Of a stretch of 64,000 nt of DNA, positions 1 through 11,300 are shown piece by piece. Position numbers and translations under genes: made by a program. Origin of the DNA: Oryzias latipes (lineage: Eukaryota > Chordata > Actinopteri > Beloniformes > Adrianichthyidae); the NCBI RefSeq assembly GCF_002234675.1, contig NC_019879.2, forward strand, positions 4,026,619 to 4,090,618, written 5' to 3'. Under the pieces are notes generated by a model. That model did not search any database. It had not been told where the DNA came from and saw only the letters and a program-made list of their open reading frames with translations. Numbering within the stretch: the stretch's first letter is position 1; the number at the start of each line of letters is the position of its first letter.

Positions 1-181
1 AGAAGTTTTAATAATACCTATCTGCTCTATCTATTCGAAAATGAAAAAAAGTTATTGAGGGATTACAAATTCTTCACAAATTATTATAGTTTAATGAATC
101 TTGACCAATGAAACTGTTGACATTCAGATTTTTAATCTTAATCATTAAATTGGAATTGGTTTATTTACTCTTCAGGCTTAC

Positions 182-308
182 GTGCTGATGGTTTGATGAT
201 ATCCATCCATCCCTGTCACATTCTTCTCATTTATCTTCCAAAAAGCTTCACAACTATGAGCCACATTGTTCCCACAGAAAATGGAGCCATTCAGCTTGAT
301 GCTGTAAC
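182..308 (-). CDS. il18r1: il18r1-like exon: first half of Ig domain 3
   Basis: 127-nt exon, acceptor TTATAG, donor GTAAGC, phase 1 in and 2 out. It is exactly the length of the equivalent exon at 12852-12978. It encodes [15 protein letters not shown] followed by an AFWKI tryptophan. The usual B-strand Cys position reads Gly (codon GGC). Confidence 0.72.
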
Positions 309-3300
309 CTATAAGGGAGCAAAACCATTTCAGCTTCATTCTGTGAGCTTTGTGCTTTAGCATGAATTGAGCATAAAGAGAATGGTTTAAAGAAACCTCA
401 CAGTTTCAAGTTGTTCCTTTTGCTTTAAATTAAAGTAACTCAAACCAGAAGTGCAAAACAACTTTAATATGAAGCAAATATTCCCTTTGAGTTGGCAAAA
501 ATATTTAAGGCAAAGGGAAATGTTAAACAGACAACATAATTAACTTGTATTATCATATTTTCTATCAATCTGGAAAATGGCTAAGACGGGCTAAAACTGG
601 TTAAACCTCATAGAAATTAGACTAAAATTAACAACATTAAAGAAATCATTGAAGTATGAGTATATATGGTTCTAAATAAAACAATTTTCATACATATACA
701 TACACATGCCAGATTTGTTATCTGGCATGTGTATGTACACACTGCCTCTTCATTTACTCAGAAAATTCTAGTAAATTTGACTATAATCTCAGGAATGGTA
801 AAAACAAGGGGAAAAATACAACAATTTGTTATACAAACATAATATCACCCCAATTGAAAATTCTAAACACACATTACAAAACTTAACCAAATCAAAGTAA
901 CCTAAACTATATGCCCATTATTTTTTCACATTATTAGGTTTTCCCCCCTCAAAGTCAAAGGGTCAATAGAGGAATTAAAGAGCCCCATGTGGCTTTAGAG
1001 CCTCAGGTTGGAAACTGATACTGTGTTAGATCCATCGATCCATCGATCCATCCATCGATCCATCCATCGATCCATCGATCCATCGATCGATCCATCGATC
1101 CATCCATCGATCCATCGATCCATCGATCGATCGATCCATCCATCCATCCATCCATCCATCCATCCATCCATCCATCCATCCATCCATCCATCCATCCATC
1201 CATCCATCTGCTTATCCGGTACCGTGTCACGGTGGCAGCAGTCTAAGCAAAGATGCCCAGACTTCCCTTGTCCCGGCCACTTCCTCCAGCTGCTCTCAGG
1301 AGACCCCGAGGCGTTCCTAGGCCAGCCGAGAGACATAGTCTCTCCAGCGTGTCCTGGGTCTTCCCCAGGGCCTCCGCCCAGTGGGACATATCCAGTACAC
1401 CTCTCCAGGGAGGCGTCCAGGAAGCATTTGGACTAGATGCCAGAGCCCCCTCAACTGGCTCCTGGATGTGGAGGAGAAGCAGTTCTACTCTGAATTCTCT
1501 ACAAGTGGTTGAGCTTCTCCCCCTTTCTCTAAGGGAGTGTCCAGCCACCCTACGGAGGAAGCTAATTTCAGCCGCTTGTATTCAGGACCTCGTTCTTTTG
1601 GTCATGACCCAGAGCTCATGACCATAGGTGAGTATTGGAACAAAGATCCACCGGTAAATTGAGAGCTTTTCTTTTTGGCTCAGCTATCTCTTCATCTCTA
1701 TTAGAACCAAAAGAACAAAAACAGTTCTGGCAATTTTTCTGGAAAACACAGAGCGTGATGTTGAATATTGTTTAATTACCTTCATCAAAAAACTGCTCAT
1801 TGTTGACTGGAGACAGGATTTGTACATCCCTGTGGTGAATTGGTTCTAAAGGAGGAACAACAGTTGTTATTAATCCAGAATATTATTAGGTGAATCAAAT
1901 AGTCCATTAATTCAGGAGAATATTCACCTAACACAATTAAGTGCCTAGAGGCGGAGGAGTTGTATTCTCTGTGGTTGTGCGTCCAGGTACACATACAGGT
2001 ATAGATGCCCTCTTGGGCTTTGGAGGCTTCATTTATCCTCATTTTTGGCTCGTGTTCGCCTTGAAGAAGACTGCGATCCTGCAGCAAGAGATGTCACAAA
2101 AAAGTGAAAGTAATGCCATTACTTTGAAATTACAGGATCTCAATTTCAGTTTTTATCAATTGTTTAAACTCAAATTTTGGTACCTGAGACACAATGACCA
2201 CAACATATAACTCATTCACCAACCACCTGAAGCAATTCTGCTAAACGATTACTGCTAAGCACTGTACCTGTTTTACACTCAAATTACAGTTCTAAAACCT
2301 TTTTTTTTAAAACACTACACACAATTCTCTGCTTTTGGCACATTTTTCATGCAGAAAATATCTTGTTTTCACAAAGACCACACTGCCATTCAAATGTGCA
2401 CATTGACTCATCATGAAGGCAAACACCAGTCACACAGTTTTACAATTAGTACTCAGAGCACAAGCATAAAAACGCCTTTTGAAAGTGCAAAAGGCATTCA
2501 ATTCTGTTGTTGAGCAATGGATGCCAACAATGGGAACGGAGGCAGAGCCAGAGGAGTAAAAGAGTTAGAGGAGGAGGACAAGGAGGATGAGGACGAGGAA
2601 GGCCAAGGACCATATCGAATGCGATGTACATTTGTTTCACAGGAAATATAAAATAAACTTTTACTATGTATTTTTACTCAGAGTATAAAAATAATATGAT
2701 CAAATATCTTACAACACACTTATATATGTACTGTCTGTAGTCAGTGTAACACCGAACCAAGAAAAGTCCTATGTCGTTAAGTTGAATGGAGAAGTGTTTT
2801 CCAGTCATCATGGTGTTTTACATTGAGCACTTCAGTGTTCAGCTGGTTCTTATAAATGTCTTGTCATATGAAGGTTGTGTGTGTCATTTGAAAACACAAT
2901 CCCATTTTGAGAGGACATAACATTGTTTTTAATGTAAAGTTTGATTCTTCAGGAGAATTGAGGGGTGTTGCACATTGTGTGTGTTCTTTTGGATTTGTGT
3001 GTAGAGTTCTGAGAATACGAGGCGTGCTTTCAGGAAATGTGTGTATACAATTAAGAAAAACTGTAGAAGCAAATCTTTAAATGCAGACGTGGTATAGTTT
3101 CTTGTGAACTAGAAGTTATTAGATACTTTGAAAAACTCTTCACCAACTTCTAAGATAATGAAAACATTTTTTTTTTAATCTTGACTTTAGGTACTTTACT
3201 AACATCCTCTGAATCTGAATAAATCCAAAACTCTTGCGTTACTTGCATGATTTCTTTTGCACATGAACATACGTTGATTGTTCTTCAATCAAGAAACAGT

Positions 3301-3851
3301 GAAAATATGACCATAATTGCCGTGTACAGCCATGCTAAAGTCAGACGTCCATACCTTATACCAGGTAAAGATCCCACTGAAAGTTTCACATGTCTGTTGG
3401 GCCGGTGTCGGACATATCAGCATTTTGTTCAATTGGCTGTTTTGGTTGCGTCCATAGGTGGTCTGCCCTCGGCTGCTTGTGTTGTAAACTGTAATGGTCA
3501 CATGGTGTAACTGACAGTTTCCTGAAGGCATTGTTTGTCTGGAAGAGGAGAAATAACAGGATAAGATTTTAAACCCATTTACCTAAAAAAAAATGCAAAA
3601 AACATCTTACTGTGCGGTGTAATGACCAGAGTCGGCGGAGCTGATGTTAAGGAAAAAGAGTCCTCCACCATGGTAGTGTATGGGGTTTTCTTCCTCCGTC
3701 GTTATGTTTTCAAATTGCGGGTTATTTTTGTACCACGTGAAATCCTCATCAGGGAGGTCAGGGTTGTTCACGGAAATAGGAGAAAAATAAAATGCGTCAC
3801 CCTCAAGGAGCCCAAAGCTCTCATTGTTCATGTTGTTGCACCTGGAAGCGT
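182..3851 (-). CDS. il18r1: il18r1-like interleukin receptor, partial (3' part beyond left edge; signal exon not found)
   Basis: Five minus-strand exons join in frame: 3611-3851 (D1), 3355-3538 and 1928-2078 (D2), 1780-1845 (linker), 182-308 (first part of D3). Phases are 1,2,0,1,1,2, as in the complete genes here. The encoded part has an N-terminal Cys followed by an EGDAFYF segment, a TWYK tryptophan and an ADSGHY motif in D1; CP...TWYK and EGIYTCMC in D2. From family knowledge, the D1 and D2 spacing and the place downstream of an il1rl1-like gene fit the IL-18 receptor alpha chain, a membrane receptor that binds IL-18 and signals through a TIR domain. The TIR and membrane exons would lie left of position 1. 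A TATA box and leader donor at about 5380-5442 may be its promoter. The canonical first Cys of D3 is replaced by Gly (286-288). An il1rl1 paralogue is the main alternative. Confidence 0.72.
697..737. repeat. perfect 17-bp hairpin
   Basis: Positions 697-713 and 721-737 are exact reverse complements around the 7-nt loop tttgtta. It lies in an intron of the il18r1-like gene. It could be a remnant of a MITE terminus; function unknown. Confidence 0.75.
1031..1208. repeat. (ATCC)/(ATCG) microsatellite
   Basis: About 180 bp of tetranucleotide repeat. The first half mixes atcc and atcg units; the second half is pure atcc. It adjoins a retrotransposon 3' fragment, as such tails commonly do in fish. 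Several frames are open through it only because of the repeat. Confidence 0.92.
1209..1690. mobile_element. non-LTR retrotransposon 3'-end fragment (fish RTE/Expander-like)
   Basis: Starts at cttatccgg next to the microsatellite and runs through gccactTcctccagct-like and cgtgtcctgggtcttcccc segments to gtaaattgagagctt. This is a very common fish repeat block recognised by eye. It sits in the D2-D3 intron of the il18r1-like gene. Open frames across it are not host genes. Confidence 0.55.
1780..1845 (-). CDS. il18r1: il18r1-like exon: D2-D3 linker
   Basis: 66-nt exon, phase 1 to 1, acceptor CCTTTAG, donor GTAATT. It encodes a 22-residue linker containing [11 protein letters not shown], matching the small linker exons at 14818-14886 and 41210-41272. 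Confidence 0.7.
1928..2078 (-). CDS. il18r1: il18r1-like exon: second half of Ig domain 2
   Basis: 151-nt exon, phase 0 to 1, acceptor CTGCAG, donor GTGAAT. It carries the F-strand motif [12 protein letters not shown] and an N-glycosylation site (NSS). Confidence 0.8.
2230..3110 (+). mobile_element. internally deleted DNA-transposon remnant
   Basis: Around 2510-2640 a stretch reads as a Gly/Arg- then Glu-rich segment (aatgggaacggaggcagag onwards), resembling the N-terminus of a fish IS630/Tc1-superfamily transposase. The surrounding text resembles the flanks of that family, but the catalytic region is absent. It lies within the intron 2079-3354. The family assignment is from memory and tentative. 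Confidence 0.35.
3355..3538 (-). CDS. il18r1: il18r1-like exon: end of D1 and start of Ig domain 2
   Basis: 184-nt exon, phase 2 to 0, acceptor CTTCCAG, donor GTATGG. It encodes [14 protein letters not shown], then KMLICP...CETF...FTWYK, the B- and C-strand Cys and Trp of D2. Confidence 0.78.
3611..3851 (-). CDS. il18r1: il18r1-like exon: Ig domain 1
   Basis: 241-nt exon, phase 1 to 2, donor GTAAGA. It encodes [19 protein letters not shown] and [10 protein letters not shown], the D1 landmarks of the IL-1R family. The acceptor TTTGTAG is chosen because phase 1 matches the D1 exons at 17269-17479 and 43999-44251; CAG at about 3841 is another acceptor but has the wrong phase. Confidence 0.75.
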
Positions 3852-5379
3852 CTACAAATGAGAGGACATTTTGACAAAAGTTAGGTACTGGTACTACATT
3901 ACTCAGTTTTCAAATATATTTGCTAAAAATCTAAGAGACAATAGAAATAACAGCTGTTTCTTCATTAACAAAAATGTGTCTTCCATGCATTGTAATGAGA
4001 CACACACAGACAGATATGTGAAGGTATCTGCTGTAAATCCAAGTATTGCTCACATCCGTGCTTATGAATGTCCCATTCCCTGAATTATTATTTCGTGGGA
4101 ACAAAATGATTATTTTTTTACGCATGTCAGATCACGGGCTCCGTAGCTATACAGTCAAATGTTATGCACATAACAAGAATACATGTTTGCTTTTCTCATT
4201 TCAAACCATCTCAACGTCCAGGAAATTAAGAAGGAGACTAATAAGGTTTAGGTTAAAAAAAAAAAAGTTAATGTTACTGTTGTGTTTCATGTGTTGGGTT
4301 GACTGTTGTGATTCACATAAAGAACTCCTTTCCACTGAAACTGAAACGTATATAACCTATTATGTAACCCCCTTCGAGCAACAGAGACTATAAATCAGCG
4401 TCCACAATATAAAAAATAAATATTTTCCTCAACAGTGGGTGTTAAAAGATTGAGAGAGCTTTCTGACTAACAAGGAGACACAATAAAACCCATATTATGT
4501 TGTTTCTCTGACCCTATAAGTTCAAATGTGTATGCAGCATCAGCACGCAGAGATGATGACAAAATCTGATTCACGAAGAAAAATATAATGTTTGTGAGCT
4601 TTTTGGTTTGAGGATTTTAGAGGAAGTTTGAATAATAAAATAATAAAATGCTGTTATTAGAAATAATCTTTTATGGCTAAACTGTAGCTCATACACTTCT
4701 ACAGATCAGATCATTCCAGCGCGTTGCAACCAAAGAGGCCGTTTGATGCTCAACAGGACTCTGCCGTGCCGCGTGCTATGGTAGCCAACATTTTTCTCCA
4801 TGCTGCTTGACAAATATTGCTTGAAAAATTGTCAGAATGTTTTTTTTATTACTAAAAATATCAAAATTTCAGTAAAAAAAAAAAACCTTACATGGAAAAA
4901 CTTCCCAAATCTTCCTTGTATAACAATCAGCTTCTAACAGGGCTGTTATTGGGAAATTTTTAGCAGTTTTGATTGAACTAAAAAATTTCTGAAACAGACT
5001 TTCAGATTTCGTTTACATGGTGGGCAACTCCATAGTCTGTGTCATTAAACACTCAGGAAAACGTCATCTAAACGCAGCATTTGCTGCCATGGAATCTGGT
5101 GTTAGTAGGAAAAAATGTTAAAGTGAACATATCCTAGAAGGCAAACCAACAAAACAAAAACAAAAAATTCCCATTTAGGAGCGCAATCTGTTGCATTTGT
5201 GTCCTCATATCTTACCGATGCTGACTCTGCTCTGATGCCACATGGAGTAAATTTAATGCTACCTTCTAAGTTTTTCTATAATCGACGTCCTTTTAATTCT
5301 AAGGAAAATATATTGTGATTGAAAGGAAACCTTAAAGACACAAACAAAGCTCAAAGACAGGAATGAAAGTCTTTCCTAC
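3852..5379. other. intron region 5' of the il18r1-like D1 exon
   Basis: AT-rich sequence. The missing signal-peptide exon should lie here or further right. Candidate ATGs on the minus strand (for example near 5090 and 5250) open only very short or hydrophilic peptides, so none is called. Confidence 0.4.
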
Positions 5380-5442
5380 CTTCAGACGTGGTAGTTGGTG
5401 GTTACAGAGAATTGAGAGCTACTTACATAGATCAGCTTTATA
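5380..5442 (-). promoter_or_regulatory. possible TATA box and leader exon of the il18r1-like gene
   Basis: Read on the minus strand, GATATAAAG (TATAAA at 5442-5437) is followed about 60 nt later by a splice donor, CTGAAG then GTAGGA, at 5379/5380. This is the arrangement of a core promoter with a short untranslated first exon. It lies about 1.5 kb upstream of the D1 exon. I found no convincing signal-peptide exon between them, so the link to the gene is inferred. Confidence 0.35.
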
Positions 5443-6815
5443 TCTTCACAGCAATCACTGCGCACACATCAGCTTGTGTGGATGCCCTTTTATGGGTTTG
5501 TCTCTTACCCCATTGAACATTTGAATTAACGTGCACCACAGTAAGATGTCATCGCATGTATTTGAAACATAGGCATCCTAATCAAATTACCTTATTATAA
5601 AAAATAAATAGTTACATAAAAAATGCTTAATCAATTATTGAAAATGGTTAAATTAATTGATTTCTAATATTACTTCACTTGCTCCAAAAATTGAAAAATT
5701 GGTTCATGATTTTTCCTAATGTCATTTTGCACATATTTTAACTTTGATACTTGAGCATTTATTGCTAGGAAGATTTTTGAAACAGTGTTATGTCTATTTT
5801 ACCGATACAGTATTATTTTTTAATCATATAAATGACTTTTATGAGTAACATAATCTGCATATATTTTGAATAACTGATCTGCATTTGCCATGTTGATTTC
5901 TAAAATAGTTACTTTTACATAATTAAGTAATTCATCTTTGTCATGTGCTTTATTGATACTTCAAGATTCTTAATTCTGTCTGATAAAAGCTAGAATCCGG
6001 ATAATGATAAATCATGTAATAAAATGATTACGGTATAACGGTTTGGGATTATATAAATTTGCTTCCTTCCACTCCCTTTCAAGCAATATTTATAAATATG
6101 TCTAAGTATCCTAAGTTTGATTCGTCATTGTATGAATGTATAACTGATGATTGTAATGTTTTTGTGTATTATTCCTATTTGATTGCTTGAAATAAACCAT
6201 TTCAAATCAAATCAAAAACCTTATATCTTACTCTTCCCAGCACATTATATATTACAGACTGGTTTTTATCATCATAAGAAATATGCAAACTTGGAGAGAC
6301 CAAAGTGGTTGGTCAGAGGAGAGGATGGGTATTTCAGATAAGGACATTAGTCAGAGATACCACATGAAATATCCTGTTTGAGATATACATTTGGAAAGAT
6401 AAAAAGATTCTCTGAAATGCAAAACAGGAAGTGCTTGAAGATGATAAAAAGCTACAAAGTTTGATGTAATTTTTTGCTTTGCTGTTTCCTGTCATTTTAG
6501 ATGAATGATTTACAAAGAAAAAGTCTGAAATATTGACTTTTTGACTTTACAAAAACGGGGCACGTTCTATGGATGGGCGATAAAACTGGAAAGTTCTTGA
6601 AACATCAGCGTTGGTTGGACGACACAAGGAAGATGATTGCTGCTGCTGCTACATGATTGAGGAAACAATTTTGTCAGAACAACTTTAGGAATGATTCCTG
6701 TAGCAGACAAGTGGAGCATTAAGACTTTTTCACCCCAACAATGGGGGACAAAGACGAAGTTTTGCATATTTAACTGCATGAAAGGCACATCCATTCATCT
6801 TTGCTGAATTCTCTT
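5443..6815. other. intergenic, no gene seen
   Basis: AT-rich sequence between the il18r1-like promoter region and the il1rl1-like gene end. The short minus-strand open frame near 6567-6794 lacks splice partners and family motifs. Confidence 0.5.
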
Positions 6816-7060
6816 TAGTGTCACTGGAGCCAACTCAGCCACTGTTGGGGGAAGACAGGGTTCGCCCTGAGCAGGTTACCAGTCTGTTGCACGGTCACAA
6901 AAAAACACGCCTAGAGGCAATCTATCTGTTTTCTGGACTGTGGCTGGAAGCTGGAGTTTCCGGAGGAAACCCATACATGTGTGAAGAGAACATGCAAACT
7001 CCACACAGAAAGGGCCCAGCTGGGATTCATACCAGAGCCTTCTTGTTGTGAGGCATTACA
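6816..7060. repeat. fish L2/Maui-like 3' repeat fragment
   Basis: Contains gaacatgcaaactccacac and gggcccagctgggattcat, typical of an abundant fish LINE tail. A copy in the opposite orientation lies at about 52890-53150. Confidence 0.55.
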
Positions 7061-7118
7061 CAACCGTGCAGCCCTGAGAAACACAAGATCCAAAGTAAGA
7101 CATTTCAATTTTCTTCAG

Positions 7119-7317
7119 CAGGGCTCCTCAATCCTGGCCCTTGAGATCCTGTTTTCTAGCGCTCCCTTTCCCCCTTGCTGCTGATTTGCTGACGCAGATA
7201 TTTCCATGTTCTGATTGACTGATCACACCTGATTCAGGTAATCAGCACCGAGAAGTGCGGGGACAGCTGGAAAACAGGCAGGGTGTAGATCTTGACAACC
7301 AGGGTTGAGCAGCGCTG
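7119..7317. mobile_element. short hAT-like MITE
   Basis: Imperfect terminal inverted repeats: cagggctcctcaatcctgg on the left and ccagggttgagcagcgctg on the right, about 200 bp apart. No coding capacity and no clear target duplication. Confidence 0.6.
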
Positions 7318-8131
7318 GAGGCCCTTGCCCTGCCTTTGACCCTCCGTGTGGCCGATTCTGTTGATTCTTTTAAAGACATTTATATTCAGACAAGCTTTTA
7401 GTTCATTTTACAACTGCATGCCTTTTATTTGTGTTTTATATGTTTATTGTATTTAACTCTTTTTCATGTATAAATTTTTCTTGCATTCAACTTGCATATT
7501 GTGCTGCACTTTGACATTTTTTGTAAACAGTTCTACATAAATAAATTCTTCTTTTTGTAGATCAAAATAAAGGTTTGTGCCAAGGGTTTTTTTGAATCCC
7601 CTAAACATTGAAAATGAAAATATCTTTAAAAATCACACTATTCCCAGATTTTAAAATAAACCATTTCTAATCTATCTTTACTTCTTACTCTCTACTTTTC
7701 TTTACCCCCCAAAATTTGTGCTTCTTATCACTTCATCAGTCAATATCAAACTCAAATTAGCTTAAAGAAATTAGCTTCCTTATCTCCCTTCATCTGAAAG
7801 CCGCCCTTCTCTTCTGAAAATGGTTCAGCTGCTTTATCTTATGACTGCCATCGTACAAAATAAAAGCAACAAATGTCTGCCATCATCAGAAAAATGCCAC
7901 AAGAACATGTTAAAAACACCAAAAGCACTATTTTTTTGGGTCTTTAATGTCTTTAAGTTCAAAGCGTCCAAATAAATTACACATGCAAAAATCTTTACAC
8001 AGTTGCACACAACATAGCAATAAAAATAAAGATTACAATTGTAGAAAGTTCAACACAACTGTTCCAAAATAGAAAACAATAACTTTAAAACTGTAGTGAT
8101 CAAAGCAGCTCATGGATGCTGAATCCCCGCT
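7318..8131. other. 3' flank of the il1rl1-like gene
   Basis: 7330-7560 resembles a degenerate LINE 3' end. 7880-7950 is a short dispersed repeat shared with about 27230-27530. A possible poly(A) signal, ATTAAA on the minus strand, lies at 7948-7943, about 185 nt after the stop codon and inside that repeat. No strict AATAAA was seen close by. Confidence 0.35.
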
Positions 8132-8325
8132 TCAGACGACAGGCCGGCGTCTCCTCGCAGGGACTGAAGGCATTTGATACTTCAGATTCTTCCAGAAGTG
8201 TCTGTTTGAGAGCCAGCTACTGAGCGTGTTCTTCCTCATGAAGGCTTTTCTCCACTTTAAAGCTCCTTGCTGTCTTTTGATATATTCCAGAGACTCTGGC
8301 AGTAATCTGTAATCCACCGGACCAT
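8132..8325 (-). CDS. il1rl1: il1rl1-like exon 11: TIR box 3 and C-terminus
   Basis: Phase 1 in, acceptor CTTCTAG, stop TGA at 8132-8134. It encodes LPESLEYIKRQQGALKW, then box 3 FWKNLKYQMP and an Arg-rich tail. Confidence 0.9.
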
Positions 8326-11300
8326 CTAGAAGCAAAGAATAATAAAGATGTGAATAAAGATCCATATTTCCACGGCATCATTTTCAGAGGGCGCTATGTG
8401 ACTGGAGTTTATTCATTTATTGCAGTTTGTTTATTTCTTGTTAGTGTTATTATGTGTAAATAACAATAATAAAATTGTTTGAATGGCCCTCCACTTTGCT
8501 GTTCTCATTTGCCACTATTTCAAAGTCTTCTGCCCCCCTCCCACCACCCCCATATAAAATGTTCTAATTCTGATGCCAGTCAAGTGCATTTGAGTTCAGA
8601 CAGTTTTTTTTCTTTGCTTCAGATGTTTGACTGAACCCACAGAAGCAGCAAAGGAAACTGGTTTTTCCTTTTTCTTTTCTCACACTGCAATATGACAATA
8701 CAGTAATCTAAGAGCTGGGGTAAATAACCCCAATAATGAGATCTAATAACCTTGCAGAAAATGAATTTAAGGTAATAGGTGATGCAAAAAAGTCGATTTT
8801 CTGAGTTGTTACTTGCTGCTGAACTTTGGTTTGAGGGTCTAATCCAAAGAGCTCCTAAGTAGGCTACATACTGGTTTGTGAATCTAAAAGGGACTTTTTT
8901 TGTTATGTTGTCAGTTTTTGGGCAGATCCTGTCAGATTTATTTACTCAGGGATCAGTCATCGAACTAAACCAAGAGCTGCAGCTCCACCTACTATATTAA
9001 CAGGGAACACTGTTTGATTGATGGACAAGTCTGTGATTTATTGTGATTCATTATTTATATATATATCTTTGTTAGATATTTAAATATTTGATGTCTTTAT
9101 ACTTTATTAAAAAAATGCTAGTTTCAAGGTCAATTGATTTAGTGACCATCAATGTTTACCTTCCTTGTAAGGTGTACTTATTATTTAATATCTATTAATT
9201 TGATTACTTATTTATTTATTTGATTATTTACATCTGCTTTACCTTTTATGTATTTAACTCCTTTAGATTTTGTTTTAAGTATTTCCTCAGGCCGATCCTC
9301 CACACACTGACCAGCCCTTCTCATGGTACGGGGTTGTTGCAGTGGGACCACTTTGGTTTCTATTTCTTTTTCTATTTTGAGTTTTATTCATGTCATTTGT
9401 ATTTCATTATGTTGGATGTGGGGGGTCGGGACAGTTGAGGGCATTTTGTGTATCCTATCACTGCGGTTTTAAATTGTTCTTAGTCTGTGAAGCTCATAAA
9501 AGTGCTTTATACATGTAGTTTGATTTGGTTTGATTTCTCACTATATAAAAGGATCCTTATTTCTTCTAAGAAACATAATCCTAGCTCCAAGCAGGCAGAA
9601 TTTAAAAACACATTTTGCAGTTAAGGGTCAGATGGGGTTTATTTACTTTTCTAAATAATTTTGTTTAAAAAACTCTTTTTTTTTTACACTTTTCAGCAAT
9701 TGTCATGTTTCTTAGGTTTCAAGTTGCTTTAGTGATTTTTCTGGATATTTTTAATCCCAAAACAATACCAACACTTTTGTTTACAGGTGTTGTTGTTCTT
9801 TACATGATCCACGCCTTTTGTCTTGATGGTAGCAGCATAAATAAGCATTCATTTTTTGCATTTTTTTTATTATAGATTTCATTGTTTATGTATGAAACAA
9901 ATATTGTGTGTTTCAGTTCCTCAGTGATTATTCTTGTACTGCTATATGTCTGCATGTTTTTCTGTAAAGAGAATACGAGCAGCTCCTATCATGAGATTTC
10001 CTTAAAATAATCACTATGGCTATGGAAAAACTCACCCATTTCCACCAGAATGACTTTGGGGTCATTAAGCATCAGAGCATCATGAAGACCAAGTGTCCGC
10101 TCATACAGCAGTTGCTTTTGGTTCTCACATAGGCAGGACGGCTCATGTGATTTGTTATCGGATGACAGGATGATTATCAGTCTCTGTGATTGGCGGAGTG
10201 TGGCAGTGATGGCGTCATGTATCGCTGTAAGAAATGAAATTCAAATTAATTTTATTTAGCACCTTTTATGTAAAAAATACACCTCAAGGTGCTGCATATA
10301 AAAACCTACAAGAATGCAAAATTCCCACTCATGCAATCAAATGATTGAATAAGCCCCCCCCCCCCCCCCCCCCCATAGTAAAATGCACAAAAACAAGTAA
10401 AAGAGAAGGCTGGGGTGTTTGTGTCTATGTTGACACCCCAGCCAACGTAAGCACTCAAACAGTCTAAAATGAAAAAGTGATCAATAGAAAAGTAAAAATA
10501 TAAAAACAGCTGAAATATGAAAATTAAAAGAAGTTAATGCAAAAAAAGTGCATAAAAAGTCTAAAACACCTGAAATATAAATAAGAACAAGTTAATACAT
10601 AAAAAAGACAACTTGACTAAAAAACATTAAACAAATAAAAATTTGATAAACATCACAAAATATAAGAGTAAAAATACCAGATCCCACATATGAGATCTAA
10701 TTAAACAATAATCTTATTGGGCCAAACTAGATTTCCACAAAATAAAACTCTGTCCAAGTACAATTTAAATGACAAGTTTATACAGTCAATCCTAGAACCA
10801 ATTCTCTTTTTTTGGCTCAAAATCTCATCTCTATGAGCAGAAACTAAACAAAAGAATAATATATTAACTACAAGGAAAACAAGTATTTTTTTGGAAATGT
10901 TTTAAATGACATTATCAAGTTTTCTAAAATGTAACTTTTGACAAAAAGATTTTAAATGTCCAAATTATTGACTTTTGCCACGTTTGCCTTTTCCTTGCTC
11001 TCGTTTTTTATTATTCAATTTTCCATTGAGTGTGTCATAGAAGCTGTACAACCTTCACCAGGGGAGTCGTCTCGTCCTCTGATGTACAGCGAGTAACCCT
11101 GCTGTCGCTCCAGCTCCTCTGGCAGGATCTGAAGAGCGAACTCCGCCTCCTGCGCCACACTCAGAGATTTGGGTTGGAGGAAGCTCACATAGGCGTCATA
11201 TAGTTTCCCATCTGAAACTACTATTAAAAATTAAAATTGCAGTCAATTCGTTAGGACATCCAACTCTTTAAAAGGCTCGTTATGTTTTTGTTGATTGTGC

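Noticed and set aside
1008..1436. 142-codon plus-strand open frame of His-Pro-Ser-Ile repeats
   Set aside because: It is the (ATCC)n microsatellite read in frame plus a retrotransposon fragment; both strands are open for the same reason.
5040..5110. Signal-peptide exon of the il18r1-like gene starting MAANAAF
   Set aside because: The frame meets a stop after eight codons and has no donor.
6567..6794. 75-codon minus-strand frame near the il1rl1-like 3' flank
   Set aside because: No Ig or TIR motif and no splice partners consistent with the cluster's phases.
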